Below are positions 46,853 through 57,303 of a DNA stretch of 64,000 nt, one piece after another. A program made the position numbers and the translations under genes. The notes under the pieces are model-generated. The model had not been told where the DNA came from. It saw nothing but the letters and a program-made list of their open reading frames with translations, and did not search any database. Positions within the stretch are counted from its first letter, which is position 1. The number at the start of each line of letters is the position of its first letter. Origin of the DNA: Lunularia cruciata (taxonomy: Eukaryota > Streptophyta > Marchantiopsida > Lunulariales > Lunulariaceae); assembly GCA_948567375.1 (NCBI GenBank), contig OX419757.1, forward strand, positions 22,562,732 through 22,626,731. Reading direction: 5' to 3'.

Positions 46853-47410
46853 TATGGTACCCACAATTTTTTTTGACACATTTTTTAGAAGTGTATTGTT
46901 AAAGCTAAATTGAAGCCTAGTGAAGAAGAAAAGGGAAGAATTTTGTGGTCATTTTGACCCAAAGAAGTTGACTTTGTGTTAGAGGAAGAAGGACTTAGAT
47001 CAAACTTAATTGATGGTAGACCCAAGTAAGTTTACTTTGTATTGTGATAATGAACTCGATCCAAAGAAACTATAACAACCTTTCTTTGGGTCTCACAAAT
47101 CAAGAAGGTATATTCAACAAAAATGGCTACTTTGGGAGTAAATAAACTTGAGAGTGATAGGAATGAGTCATGCAAAATCTATGAGTTACAATTACAGTTT
47201 GACTGAAGAATGATTGAGAATCACAAAAGTATAAAATCACAACTTCATCAAGAAAATCCTACAATATTGTATTGATATCTTGTTCCTCTTAGGAGTTATC
47301 CCAAAGATGTCATACCTATGAGTCCAATAGTTGGAGTAATTTGCAAGAAACTAAGAGATAGGAAACACATGATGTAGATGAAGAGTAGTAGGCTTGTTAC
47401 TTCACTTTTG

Positions 47411-47710
47411 GTGAGGAATCTAGCAATTTGAAGGCTATATATGGTGGCAAGGATAAGGTCTTGAGTAGACTTTGGATCACATTTTTGCACTGGAATTGGA
47501 ATGTAAGTTTTCTAGGTTTCATGGCAAAAATAATTGCAAGCAATTGTGACTATGGCCACAAAGCAGTGAGGAATCTAGCAATTTGAAAGCCATGTATGAT
47601 TGCAAGGAGGGTCTTGAGTAGACTTTGGATCATGTTTTTGGCCTAGAATTGGTATGAAAGCTTTCTAGATTTCATGGCAGCAATCATTGCCAACAATTAT
47701 GAGGATGGCT
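47411..47710 (+). repeat. Tandem duplication inside LTR-ORF of LTR I
   Basis: Two units with a 155-bp period (starting GTGAGGAATCTAGCAATTTG at 47411 and 47566) each encode the same RLxVxARI...LWITFLAWNWN part of the LTR-ORF domain. They differ at many bases, so the duplication is old. Confidence 0.75.
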
Positions 47711-48302
47711 TGTAACACCCATTTGTGCATGTGTGTGGTATTGTGATATTTAGCTTGGTATTACAAGTACTTAAGAGATATTATTTATATAGAGATAAAG
47801 GATGGTTCTATATTAGTCATGGTTAGCTAAATTTAGTCATAGTTAAGATAGAGGGGACCTTACTTTAGAGGAAGTAGAAAAGATGAGCCCCACTATTTTG
47901 GATTTTAGTGTGTTGACTTGGTATTATTCCTAGGTGTTTGGCTTTGAGGAAAGAGTTGAGAACTCTTGGGCCCGCAAGCCTTTTTGTTTTGGATTCTTCT
48001 TTAGTCCCAGGATAGCCCATGTGAAGGAATCCTTGACTTAGTGGTTGGGTCAAGATAAGACCATATGCTTAGGGGAATATGCCCATGTGAATGGATATTC
48101 CTTTCTACTTTTTGACTTTACTTGACTTTTAGTCTAGTAACTTGAGTTACTACGGTAATTAGTAACTTTGGTATGTAACTATTTCACAAGTATATAAACA
48201 AGGGGTGAGGAGGTACTCATCAGCCTTCATTTGCAACTATCTCTCTCTCATTGAGTTCTCTAGTGAGCAATGTCTTGAGTCTTGGAGTGTTAGCCTTGAA
48301 GG

Positions 48303-48307
48303 AGTAT
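48303..48307. other. Target duplication of the chromovirus (AGTAT), left
   Basis: AGTAT precedes the LTR; the identical copy is at 53949-53953. The host LTR reads GGAGTATGATGG when the element is removed. Confidence 0.95.
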
Positions 48308-48561
48308 TGTAAAAGACCAAATCCGAGGAGAGAAATAGGAGAATGGAAACTCACATTGGGATACTTGAATGAGGGAAAACTCCAAATGCCTAGCATGAGC
48401 TTTGGCTTTGGTATTTATAGGTAGCATACAAGGCACTTGAGAAGCTTCTCAAGAAGCTTCCTCAAGCCGCTTTCTTAGAGTGCAAGCCAAGTTAACCAGG
48501 AAGCTTCTCAAGAAGCTTTTTTCTAGAAGCCGCCTACTTGGCGTGCAAGCTAAGCTAGTTG

Positions 48562-48588
48562 GAAGCTTCTAGAAGCTTCCTTCTAGAA
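48562..48588. promoter_or_regulatory. Heat shock element-like cluster in chromovirus U3
   Basis: GAA-gc-TTC-ta-GAA-gc-TTC (48562-48579) is four correctly spaced nGAAn units, followed by TTC-ta-GAA. It lies about 140-170 bp upstream of the TATA box in the direction of transcription. In the 5' LTR one unit is mutated (GAA to AAA). Confidence 0.6.
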
Positions 48589-48650
48589 GTTACTTACTTA
48601 AGATGCAAGCTAAGCTAACCGGGAAGCTTCCCAAGAAGCTTCCTAGATAC

Positions 48651-48663
48651 TTCCAGAATATTC
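48651..48663. promoter_or_regulatory. Heat shock element-like trimer
   Basis: TTC-ca-GAA-ta-TTC, a perfect three-unit motif. The other LTR (53866-53878) has TTC-tg-GAA-ta-TTC: both spacer bases changed while all nine consensus bases stayed. Confidence 0.6.
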
Positions 48664-48733
48664 TAGGCTAATTTGTCTTATGTGTAACTTTGTGAGCCCA
48701 ACTGACTTTGTCGCTAAACTCCATATTGTTACA

Positions 48734-48748
48734 TATTCCCCCGCCGCT
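48734..48748 (-). other. Polypurine tract of the chromovirus
   Basis: Minus strand GCGGCGGGGGAATA just before the 3' LTR. Confidence 0.75.
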
Positions 48749-48960
48749 AGTTGGTGACGTCCTTGTCGCCAATGAAAATTCAAATTCCTGGATGGTTGTC
48801 TGTGCATTTTGGAGGTAAGAAAGAGGTTCCTAGGTGGCATCATGAAGGGGGTATCCTTTCCAAAGGACCTTGTACTCCATATGGTGGCAACGGCCTCGTT
48901 GAATGTGGCGACGCGCAAGGATACAATCAACTTCTTACTCTTCATGATCATTGATAGGGA
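48742..48960 (-). pseudogene. Chromodomain at the integrase C-terminus
   Basis: The minus strand reads EVDCILARRHI, then MEYKVLWKGYPLHDAT, a stop in place of Trp, EPLSYLQNAQTTIQEFE. This is the beta-strand and helix pattern of chromodomains, with the usual Y/VKWKGY and WEP motifs (VLWKGY; TGG to TAG in WEP). A second stop lies just before EVD. In chromoviruses it guides integration to marked chromatin. Confidence 0.85.
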
Positions 48961-50056
48961 TAGGAAGAGGGGGAGGTTGGACTCGAGAGGAAAAGGAAGA
49001 GGGGTTAGGAACAAAGGGTTTCAACTTGGAAACATGAAAGATAGGATGGATACGCATGTGACAAGGCAAGGCAAGACGATAAGCAACAAGAGAGACAATT
49101 TGGGTGATATCAAAGGGTCCTATCCAATTAGGAGCAAGTTTACAAACTTGGGTATCAAGTGGGAGAGGGAGGTTACTAGAAGATAGCATGACTTTATCAC
49201 CGACTTCAAAGGTGAGATCGCGACGATGGTGGTCCGCATATTGTTTTTGGCGATTTTGAGCAACAAGGAGGTGAGACTTGGCTTGTTGGAGAGATTGGGA
49301 TATAGTGGTCAAGAATGTGGAAGTATGAGGAACCTGAGATGGAGGGGGAGCAAGAAGAGAATCTGGAACAAGCGGATCTTGGCCAAAATTGAGAAAGAAA
49401 GGAGAGAATCTGGTGCTTGCCTGTTTGGAATTGTTGTAGGCAAATTTGGCAGCGGCAAGACATTCATCCCAATTGGTATGGTGGACATTGACAAAGGCAT
49501 GCAACATATCCTCCAATGTGCAATTTGCACGTTTGGTTTGTCCATCAGTTTGAGGATGATAGGCCGTGGACAAAGCAAGCTTGGTGCCGAGTATCTGAAA
49601 GAGTGCTTGCCAAAACTTCCCAGTAAAGCGAGGATCACGGTCGGAGATGAGTACGTGTGGCATTCCATGATGCTTGAAGACATTGTCAAAGGTTGCGCTA
49701 AGGTTGGAGCATCCATGGTATCACAGGTTGGTGCCAAGTGGATTTGCTTACTAAGCTTATCCATAAACACCAAGATGGCGGTGTGTCCTGTTTTGTCTTT
49801 GGCAAGGATGTGATGAGATCCAAGCTCACATGCTCCCAACGAGCTGATGGAACGGCAAGCGGTTGAAGGAGTCTACCCGGCTTTTGGTTGTTGGCCTTGT
49901 AACGTTGGCAGCTCTCACACGATCGGACAAATTCTTGAACATCTTGTGTCATGTTGGGCCACCAGCATTGACGTTGGAGGGTATCCAAGGTCTTGCCTAC
50001 ACCCATGTGACCAGCGATGGATAAATCATGGGCTTCTTGAAGGCGCACAAGTCAAA
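48935..50056 (-). pseudogene. Integrase of the chromovirus
   Basis: Zinc domain AHDLSIAGHMGVGKTLDT...CWWPNMTQDV and CESCQRYK are intact (50030-49900). The link GRLLQPLAVPSARWEHVSLDLI carries the first core Asp. A frameshift lies near 49690. The frame then has ISDRDPRFTGKFW (second Asp), STAYHPQTDGQTKRANCTLE (Glu site region), FAYNNSKQASTRFSPF and the GDKVMLSSSNLPL and NWIGPFDI end. The E of the DDE triad reads Lys (QTKR rather than QTER), so the active site is damaged. Confidence 0.9.
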
Positions 50057-50189
50057 GATCACCTTTGGCTGGAACATAGATCCGGTCCGCATGGAATAGA
50101 AGGCCTTCCTTGAAGAAGAAGGTGTTGTACTCCTTGTCACCTGTTGTTAGCCAGCCATGTACCATTTGGAAGAAGGGATCTTGCTATAG

Positions 50190-50830
50190 AGCTAACCAAA
50201 ACTCATTATGAATCTTGGGATCAATTGACACCATCGTAATTGCTGCCGTGATGAGAGGAAGAGACTTCAAATCAGGTCGTCGTGATAGAGCATCAGGGAT
50301 GACATGGAACCAACCTGGTTTATACTCAAGTTTGATGTCAAACAATTGGAGTTGCTCTTCCCATCGATGATGTCAACTCTTCATGTGCTCTAGGTGTAAG
50401 GTCTGCAACAATGGCTTGTGATCATTTTGCATGATCACTTGTTTCCCCAAGAGATAATGCCTCCATACCTTGGTGGCATATACCATTGCAAGTTGTTCCC
50501 GATCTCGAGCAGAGTAATTTCTTTCAGCTGTATTTAGTCGGTGAGACACAAAGGCAATAGGATGTAGTCCATCTGGAAATTCTTGTTGCAACACAGTTCC
50601 AATTGCAAAGTTAGAAGCATCAAAATCAACCACACAAGGTAGTTGAGGATCATATGGTTGAAGAATAGGTCTTGAAGACACCATATGCTTTAACTTCTGG
50701 AATGCTTCTTCATGCTTGGTGGTCCATTGGAAGCTTGAGTTCTTTCCCAAGAGGTCAGTCAATGGTGCAGCCACGTGAGCATAATAGTGGATGAACCATC
50801 GGTAAAAACTGGCCAATCCATTGAATGCTC
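50190..50830 (-). pseudogene. RNase H of the chromovirus
   Basis: It shares the pol frame. FYRWFIHYYAHVAAPLTDLL precedes it. It has PCVVDFDASNFAIGTVLQQ with the first Asp, ARDREQLAMVYATKVWRHYL with the Glu and MQNDHKPLLQTL with the third acidic residue. EYKPGWFHVIPDALSRRPD marks its end. Stops occur at 50829, 50373 and near 50190. Confidence 0.9.
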
Positions 50831-50831
50831 A

Positions 50832-51830
50832 TACTTTGGTAGCATGCTTTGGGGTAGGCCAATCAGTAATGGCCTTGATCTTCTCTTCTTCCATCTTGAT
50901 CCCCTCTAATGAGATCTTATCACCCAAGAAGGTAACCTCCTTTTGCCAAAAAGCACACTTTGACTTCTTGCAGTAAAATTTCCACTGTTGTAGGACTTCT
51001 CGCACATGTTTCCTGTGTTCTCCCTCTGTCCTACTATAGATTAAGATATCATCTAAGAACACTACCACGGACTGATCCAATAGTCCCTCCAACACCCAAT
51101 GCATCTAATCCATGAAGACCGCTGGAGCATTAGTGAGTCCGAAAGGTAGAACTCTCCACTCAAAATGTCCATACCTTGTGCGAAAGGCAGTCTTTTGCAC
51201 GTCCTCTCCTTCAATAGGAATTTGCCAATAGCCGCTACGAAGATCTAGCTTGGAAAAGTAGCGTGCTCCACTTAATTGATCAAGCAAATCATCGATCCGA
51301 GGCAAGGGATATGCATTCTTCACGGTTTGCTTATTGAGCCCACGGTAATCAATATAGAAACAAAGTCCTCCATCCTTCTTTGGAACAAATAGTACCGGTG
51401 CTCCCCACAGAGAGGTACTATGTTGTATGAAATCCTTCTCCAACAACTCTGTAAGTGTTGTTTGCAACTCCTCCAACTCCTTTGGTGAGAGCCGATAGAT
51501 TGGTCTACTCACTGGAGTACTCCTTGGCAATAACTTGATCTTGAAGAGCATACCTTGATCAGAGGGTAATCCCTTTGGCAGATCATCCGGAAACACATCT
51601 GCAAACTCTTGAACTATCTGATCAACCATTGCTTGATGCGGCACTTGGCCCTCCTCAGATTGTTCTTGTGCAATCGGCTTGATCCACACCGTGAATACAG
51701 ACTTATCTTCCTCCAAAGCTTGCTCTATGGCTGCTTCATTAACAAACTTCCCTTCTAGGGACTCATCTCTCTTCCAAGCTTGCTCCATGGTTGCCTTCCT
51801 GGCAAACTTCCCATCTTGGGACTCATCTCC
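50832..51830 (-). pseudogene. Reverse transcriptase of the chromovirus
   Basis: [74 protein letters not shown] (catalytic Asp), [12 protein letters not shown], then a TAG at 51105 and VVFLDDILIYS with the catalytic Asp-Asp (about 51052). CAFWQKEVTFLG and TKVxAFNGLASFYR follow. Only two stops lie within or beside the domain. All catalytic residues are present. Confidence 0.93.
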
Positions 51831-52330
51831 CTTCCAGATTTGCTCTATGGCTACCTTCTCAACAAACTTCCTATCTTGGGACTGACTATTCTTAGGTGTC
51901 TTACTCAAAGGTGCCAGACAACCTAATCGGAAATTCCTACCTTCGTGTTGTACTTGAATTTGACGTCGGGTCCAATCAAATTGAACCTTATGACGTTCAA
52001 GCCAAGGTAGACCCAAAATGATATCATAGTGTAGAGGTGCCACTACAAACCTCATACACTCCAAATACTCCTTCCCAATCTTGAAGGTAACAGGATGCGA
52101 GGTGCGGAATGCAGAACCTTTTCTACCATCCGCCATCATCAAACTACTTCTAATCACTGGCTTGATAGCAATACCCAATTCCTTTGCTACTTGCATAGAC
52201 ATGCAATTCTCTGAACTTCTAGAATCAACCAAAATCCTACAACCCCGATTAGATATCGTACCTTGCAAGTGAAGCAAACTTGCATAGGTCAAGCCTTCAA
52301 TCCCATTGGAACTAATCAAGCTCCCAGTAG
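51831..52330 (-). pseudogene. Protease region of the chromovirus
   Basis: The minus-strand frame opens near 52319. It reads [22 protein letters not shown], where the usual DSGS is DSRS (Gly to Arg), then [11 protein letters not shown] and [21 protein letters not shown] gives the flap end of the fold. A three-fold repeat follows ([30 protein letters not shown]) between protease and RT. The Gly to Arg change likely kills activity. Confidence 0.82.
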
Positions 52331-53251
52331 GTGGCTCGAAATCTCCTACTAGGATTCTTCGTTTCCCTGATCATTCTTTTCCACAAACTCCATCTGGGCA
52401 ACTTGTCAAGATCACCCATTCCTAAGTGGACATTCAGCAATGCGATGTCCAACTTGGCAACAATAAAAGCAACCTCCATTTTATCGTAATCTTTCTCTAT
52501 CTGCTGTGCCAAGTGGTCTTCATTGGATAGCATCAATCTCCATTGGTACTGGTTCTTCCACTTGTGCGTAGTGTACTGGTAGGCTTTGTGCAGGTCGAGG
52601 TCAAGACCAATTTGTTGCAACCAAGGAATCAAAATGCTCAGCCAATTGCATAGCTTCTTCTACGTTTTGTGGCTCCCGCATGGTCACCTCCAATTTGGTT
52701 TGTGACTTCAATCCTTGCACGAATTGATCCAGAACTTCACCTTCTTGGATATCTAGAATTTGCATGATGATGTTCTGAAATTGTGTGATGTAGCTTCTCA
52801 ATGAGCCAATCTGCCTCAACTCTGCCAATTTATCTCATGCAGCTTGGGTGGCATTTATCATTTGAAATCGACCAAGTATTGCATCTTTGAATTCTGCCCA
52901 TGTCAAAATTGGTGTAACAATTTGTTGTTCAACTCTTTCTACTCAAAATTGCCACCAAAGTTTTGCCACGCCATCCAATTGGCTAGAAGCCAAGAGAATT
53001 TGTTTCCGCTTGTCTTGAAGATTGGTGGCTTCAAAGTAACATTTGCAATCAAACACAAAATTCTCCACTGTGCCTGGAAGATTCTTGCCTTCAAACACCT
53101 TGGGTTTTGGAAATTGAATGCGATCTTCTCCATCTCAAACTGGCACTCTGTCTATCTGTTCTTGTCGTTGCTGGTCTCGTTCATCCAACAATCAAGTAAG
53201 ATGCACGATTTGTTGTTGCATTGCAAGGATAACATCCGATATTGCTGCCAT
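52331..53251 (-). pseudogene. gag of the chromovirus
   Basis: ATG at 53251 (MAAISDVILAMQQQI) is followed by an early TGA. VFEGKNLPGTVENFVFDCKCYFEA-type and QLASSRKQI regions are readable. The capsid region reads MAELRQIGSLRSYITQF, GEVLDQFVQGLKSQTKLEV and NVEEAMQLAEHFD (52828-52601). It ends in an intact zinc knuckle CFYCCQVGHRIAEC (about 52475-52434). Two or three frameshifts. Confidence 0.82.
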
Positions 53252-53506
53252 TGCTACTACTCTATTCCACTACACTCAATTTATCTAGTTCATTAACACA
53301 TAGATATAACACGTCCACCGTTCTCCATAAGTTACAACTGGAAGTATCAAGGGTTCCTCTAACACGATGATCATATGTAGAAAATCCTGCCCAAAGCACG
53401 AGGTGATGACTTGTGTGAAACGATGCTTTGGTAATATCTGGACATGAAAGTCCCAATGGTTTGGTGGAAGTGGATTTGGTGGTCCATAAATTCCATCTAT
53501 CCCATT

Positions 53507-53521
53507 CCTGCTCTGATACCA
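53507..53521 (-). other. Primer binding site of the chromovirus (tRNA-iMet)
   Basis: Minus strand TGGTATCAGAGCAGG, one base inside the LTR end: the standard initiator-Met primer site of many plant retrotransposons. Confidence 0.95.
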
Positions 53522-53522
53522 A

Positions 53523-53948
53523 TGTAAAAGACCGAATCCGAGGAGAGAAATAGGAGAATGGAAACTCACATTGGGATACTTGAATGAGGGAAAACTCCGA
53601 ATGCCTAGCATGAGCTTTGGCTTTGGTATTTATAGGTAGCATACAAGGCCCTTGAGAAGCTTCTCAAGAAGCTTTTTCAAGCCGCTTTCTTAGAGTGCAA
53701 GCCAAGTTAACTAGGAAGCTTCTTAAGAAGCTTCCTTCTGGAAGCCGCCTACTTGGCATGCAAGCTAAGCTAGTTGGAAGCTTCTAAAAGCTTCCTTCTA
53801 GAAGCTACTTACTTAAGATGCAAGCTAAGCTAACCGGGAAGCTTCCCAAGAAGCTTCCTAGATACTTCTGGAATATTCTAGGCTAATTTGTCTTATGTGC
53901 TACTTCGTGAGCCCAACTGACTTCATTGCTAAACTCCATATTGTTACA
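53523..53948 (-). repeat. 5' LTR of the chromovirus
   Basis: A 426-bp partner of 48308-48733, same ends. TATA (TATAAATA) at 53634-53627. Confidence 0.95.
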
Positions 53949-56900
53949 AGTATGATGGAGTTGGGGTTCTTGCCTTCTAAGTCCATGGTGCGCTACCATA
54001 ATAGCCATCAGAGGTTCATCTTGAGTGAGAGACAGGCCGGCTCACAAGCCACAAAGCAGAGGGAGAAAGAGGAGATCAGGATTATTGGATCAAGTTGGAT
54101 TGGAGATTGGTTTTAGGGAAAGAAGTTGGAGATTCATCTAGTGTCTTTTTCTATCAAAAGTGTGATTTGTCAAAAGAAATTGCCAAGGTGAAAGATTCTT
54201 TCAGTGTTGCTTGCACAAAGAATGGATATAAGGTGGAGAGTTATAGAGACCCAATAAGGTGAGGTATTGTCAAGGCTCTCATGAAGATGTTTAAACTAGA
54301 GCAACCACCTATGTAACAAAGCAGCATGCAGTCTTTTTCCATCAAATGCTTGTAGGAGAGAAGGTGAACTAGGCAAGGTGATTTCACCTACAAACTAGAC
54401 AAATGATTGTGAATTGGAGGATGAAAATGTCTCCATAATATTTTGTACCATTTGTAGCTCATCTATACCTTAGGTTAAATCTTCTTAGCTCAAAGAAGAA
54501 GGAAGTGATGGTGTTCTTTTGCCATCCAAACCTATGTCAAGAGGCAAATACCAATGAGGAATATTATTTAAGGCAAATCCAAGGAAGCAATGAAGACTCT
54601 GCCAGGATAGGACAAGAATAAATTGTGTTAGTAACCCTTCTAAAGCCAATATCAAGGAAACTGACCCAAGAATGTAGTATCTTCAATTCAATCAAGAAAG
54701 ACAAGGAGACTCAACCCAAGGCACAAGGCAGTGGTGGATATGTTGTTGGAGGTAGAGTTTGAAGGCAAGGCCAAGACCAAGGCAAAGACTCAAAAGAAGA
54801 GGAAAATGAACTCATGCTACAAAGTCAAAAGTTGAGCAAGAGTGATGGAGAGCCTAAGGTCCAATAGTTGGTGGATAAAGGAGCTAAAAAAGAGGAGAAG
54901 GAGTTCCATGTGCAAATTGACTGCATGGAAGGAAGAGATGCCCAATATTTGGAGTTGCCCAAAGAAGATATTCTAGAGGAGAGAGAAGAGGAGCCAATGT
55001 TGACATTTCCACAAGGGGTAAGAACAAAGAGAGGTTTGTAGTCTCCACTTGCTGAGCCGAGCCAAGTGAAAGAAGATGAAGGGAGCTTGGAAGAAATCAG
55101 TTTGAAGGTGAGACAATTGAGACCTTGGGGTAAGGCACCAATAGAAGAATTGCCTACCGACACTAATGACAAAGAAGACAAAGATAAAATGGAGAAGTAC
55201 CTAGGGGTGGAATATTTGTCCAAGATTGTCTATTTGTTGCTTGGAGAGTTGTAGAAGAAGAAGAAAGAGGTGGAGCAAGATCATCCCAAAGTAAAGGATG
55301 AATTGGATATAGTGAAGAACCTTAGTACGGAAGTCTTGGAGTTGGAGGAGAAATTAACCCAAGGTGAAGAGGAAGCTGAAGTACTTTGGGTTGATGCAGC
55401 AGTTTGGAAGCAAAGTTTGAAAGGTTTGTAGGAGAGATTTGAAAAGCATGGCAATATTATTGAGCATCAAGAAGAAGAACTAAGGGAGCAGCAACTAGCA
55501 TTTGAGAAACTAACAATATAGTTCAAAGATGCACATTTGTAAGGCATGCACTCAAAGGCCATTGTAGTAGCAATGGAGCAAGAGTTGGAGTGCTTTCAAT
55601 TAAATGCAACAAAGAAGGATCAGGCCTAGCAACAAGAACAAGCAAGTAGAAATTGGGAAGACAAAAGGTTGCAAGATCTAGTAAAGCAAGTTGAAGCACA
55701 TATTGTCCATGGACTATTGTGGTACCCACATTGTTTTGGTTTTGTTATATTTTGAAGCGGAAGTGTATAGACAAAGTCATATTGAACCCGAATGGCAATA
55801 AAAGACGAAGAATCATGTCTTCAAGTTGAACCTAAAGTCAAGTTACTTAAAGTCGGGAAAGAAGAACTTGGATTGAACTTGTCATAGAAAAACCCAAAGT
55901 AAGGAAACTTTGCCTCGGGTTGATCAACCCAATGCAAAGATGATATAACAACTTTCCTTTGGGTTTATCAACCAAGAAAGTACAAGCAAGAAAACATACA
56001 AGGTGCAAATGTCTAAACTTGACCATGCTAGGAGGAACTCATGCAGAATGTGTGATTTTTAGTGAAGAGTGATAGAGGAAGGACCATGCAGCAAAGAACT
56101 ATAAAATCAAGAATTGTCAAGGGGTTTTCAAAATGTCACGCAAGTATCCTAAGCCACTGAGTAGTCAATCCAAAGGAGTGCCTATTGTGAAGCAACCCAA
56201 GAGTTTGATGTTTAACAATCTTGATGGAGTTAGGATCTTGTGTCCAGAAGATGGTATAATTATATTACAGCTACAACGAGTGAGAGATCGCACAATACTA
56301 ATGAGGGATGAGAAGAAGAATCAAGAAATCTTGTGATTTGGATGCTAGATGTGGAGCCAATCTTGATGAGTTGAGATATATCTTGGAGATGAAGACCAAT
56401 GATCATCACTTTGTCAAGACTAGATGAGAAAAGGAAATGACAATAGAGGTTTCTAAGTCAAGGAAGCTATATTGCTACTTGTGAGAACAACAAGAACATG
56501 CACTAATCCAATCTAAGCCAAAGCAATGGTGGATTTTTCTTCAAGATCAAAGGAAAAGGAAGCGAAGTCAAAAACCAACTTGGAAAAAGAAGATGAGCTC
56601 ACTCTAAAGATAAAAGATTCTACAACAGAAAGTGAAGGTGAGCTAGAGGTTTAATAGGAGGATCAAAATGCTGACATTGGGTTGAATAGAAAATTCCATG
56701 ATGAGATTGATATATTAGAAGGAGTTGATGCACACTATATCAAATTTCCTGATATAGACACTCTTGAAGAAGAAGAGGAGGAGGCTTGGGTCATTATCAA
56801 TATAGGTTTCAGGTGAAGTTGAGGGTAGAGGACAATCCAAAATAACTTGGATGCCAAGGAGTTTGGATTGTGGGGGCAAAAGCTTAAGTGTGTATGGCGC

Positions 56901-57269
56901 CCACATTTTTTGTTTTTTTCTGTTTATTAGCATTTCGGAAAAGAAGTAAACAAAGAAAGTTGAATTGCAAAAGAAGGAATGGACGGGAGTAACTTTGGAG
57001 GAAATCCAAAGAAGTCAAGATCGGATCCATTGATGGAGGTACTCAGGAGAGGAGTACAAAGAAAGAAGTCCGAAGAGCATTGTCTTTGGAGCGGGAAGCA
57101 AAGGCCGATACAAAGACCATCTAACAACCTTGGTACATTGCAAGAAAGTACACTTCAAGAAACAGCAGAGGCAGAAGAAGCATGTCTTGACAGTGCCAGG
57201 ACATCAACACATAGAAGAAGGAGAAGTGGATTTTGAAATTGACTAAAGAATGACTGCAATTTGGGGTAA

Positions 57270-57276
57270 TATAAAA
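57270..57276 (+). promoter_or_regulatory. TATA box of LTR K
   Basis: TATAAAA, 34 bp before the LTR-ORF ATG at 57304. Confidence 0.6.
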
Positions 57277-57303
57277 TTGCAATTGCACAAGGACAAGTTG
57301 AAT

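Larger units (their letters stand above)
48308..48733 (-). repeat. 3' LTR of the chromovirus
   Basis: On the minus strand it starts TGTAACAATATGG and ends GGTCTTTTACA. TATA (TATAAATA) at 48419-48412. U3 is packed with GAAGCTTC palindromes and heat-shock-like motifs. Confidence 0.95.
48308..53948 (-). mobile_element. Complete chromovirus (Ty3/gypsy), 5641 bp, minus strand
   Basis: Two 426-bp LTRs, perfect AGTAT duplication, initiator-Met PBS, gag, protease, RT, RNase H, integrase, chromodomain and PPT, all in the expected order. It is the youngest insertion here: the LTRs differ at about 21 of 426 positions by eye, 19 of them transitions. The pol frame has only a handful of stops and one frameshift. 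It lies inside an A-family solo LTR. Confidence 0.95.
47711..54046 (+). mobile_element. Solo LTR of family A in LTR I, itself interrupted
   Basis: TGTAACACCC at 47711, broken at 48307 and continuing at 53949 to GGCTCACA at 54046. No internal region of its own. The interrupted LTR-ORF resumes on the right in the same place as in relatives (GAGGATGGC then CCACAAAGCAG). The flanks do not give a clean five-base duplication. The TATA is at 48191. Confidence 0.85.
46853..55717 (+). repeat. LTR I of the C/F superfamily, interrupted and 3'-truncated
   Basis: It starts TATGGTACCCACAATTTT. U3, TATA (TATAAAA at 47230) and the LTR-ORF follow, split at 47711-54046 by an A-family LTR and resuming CCACAAAGCAG. 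The ORF continues KLDWRLVLGKEVG, TKNGYKVESYRDPIR, then linker and coiled coil, and is cut at 55717 by the start of LTR J. The conserved LTR tail is missing. Flanks do not show a duplication. Confidence 0.75.

Noticed and set aside
49226-49813. 195-codon + strand frame opposite the chromovirus integrase
   Set aside because: Antisense shadow; the minus strand carries a clear integrase with family motifs.
52844-53296. 150-codon + strand frame rich in Phe and Leu
   Set aside because: Antisense of the chromovirus gag; no motif and no conservation.
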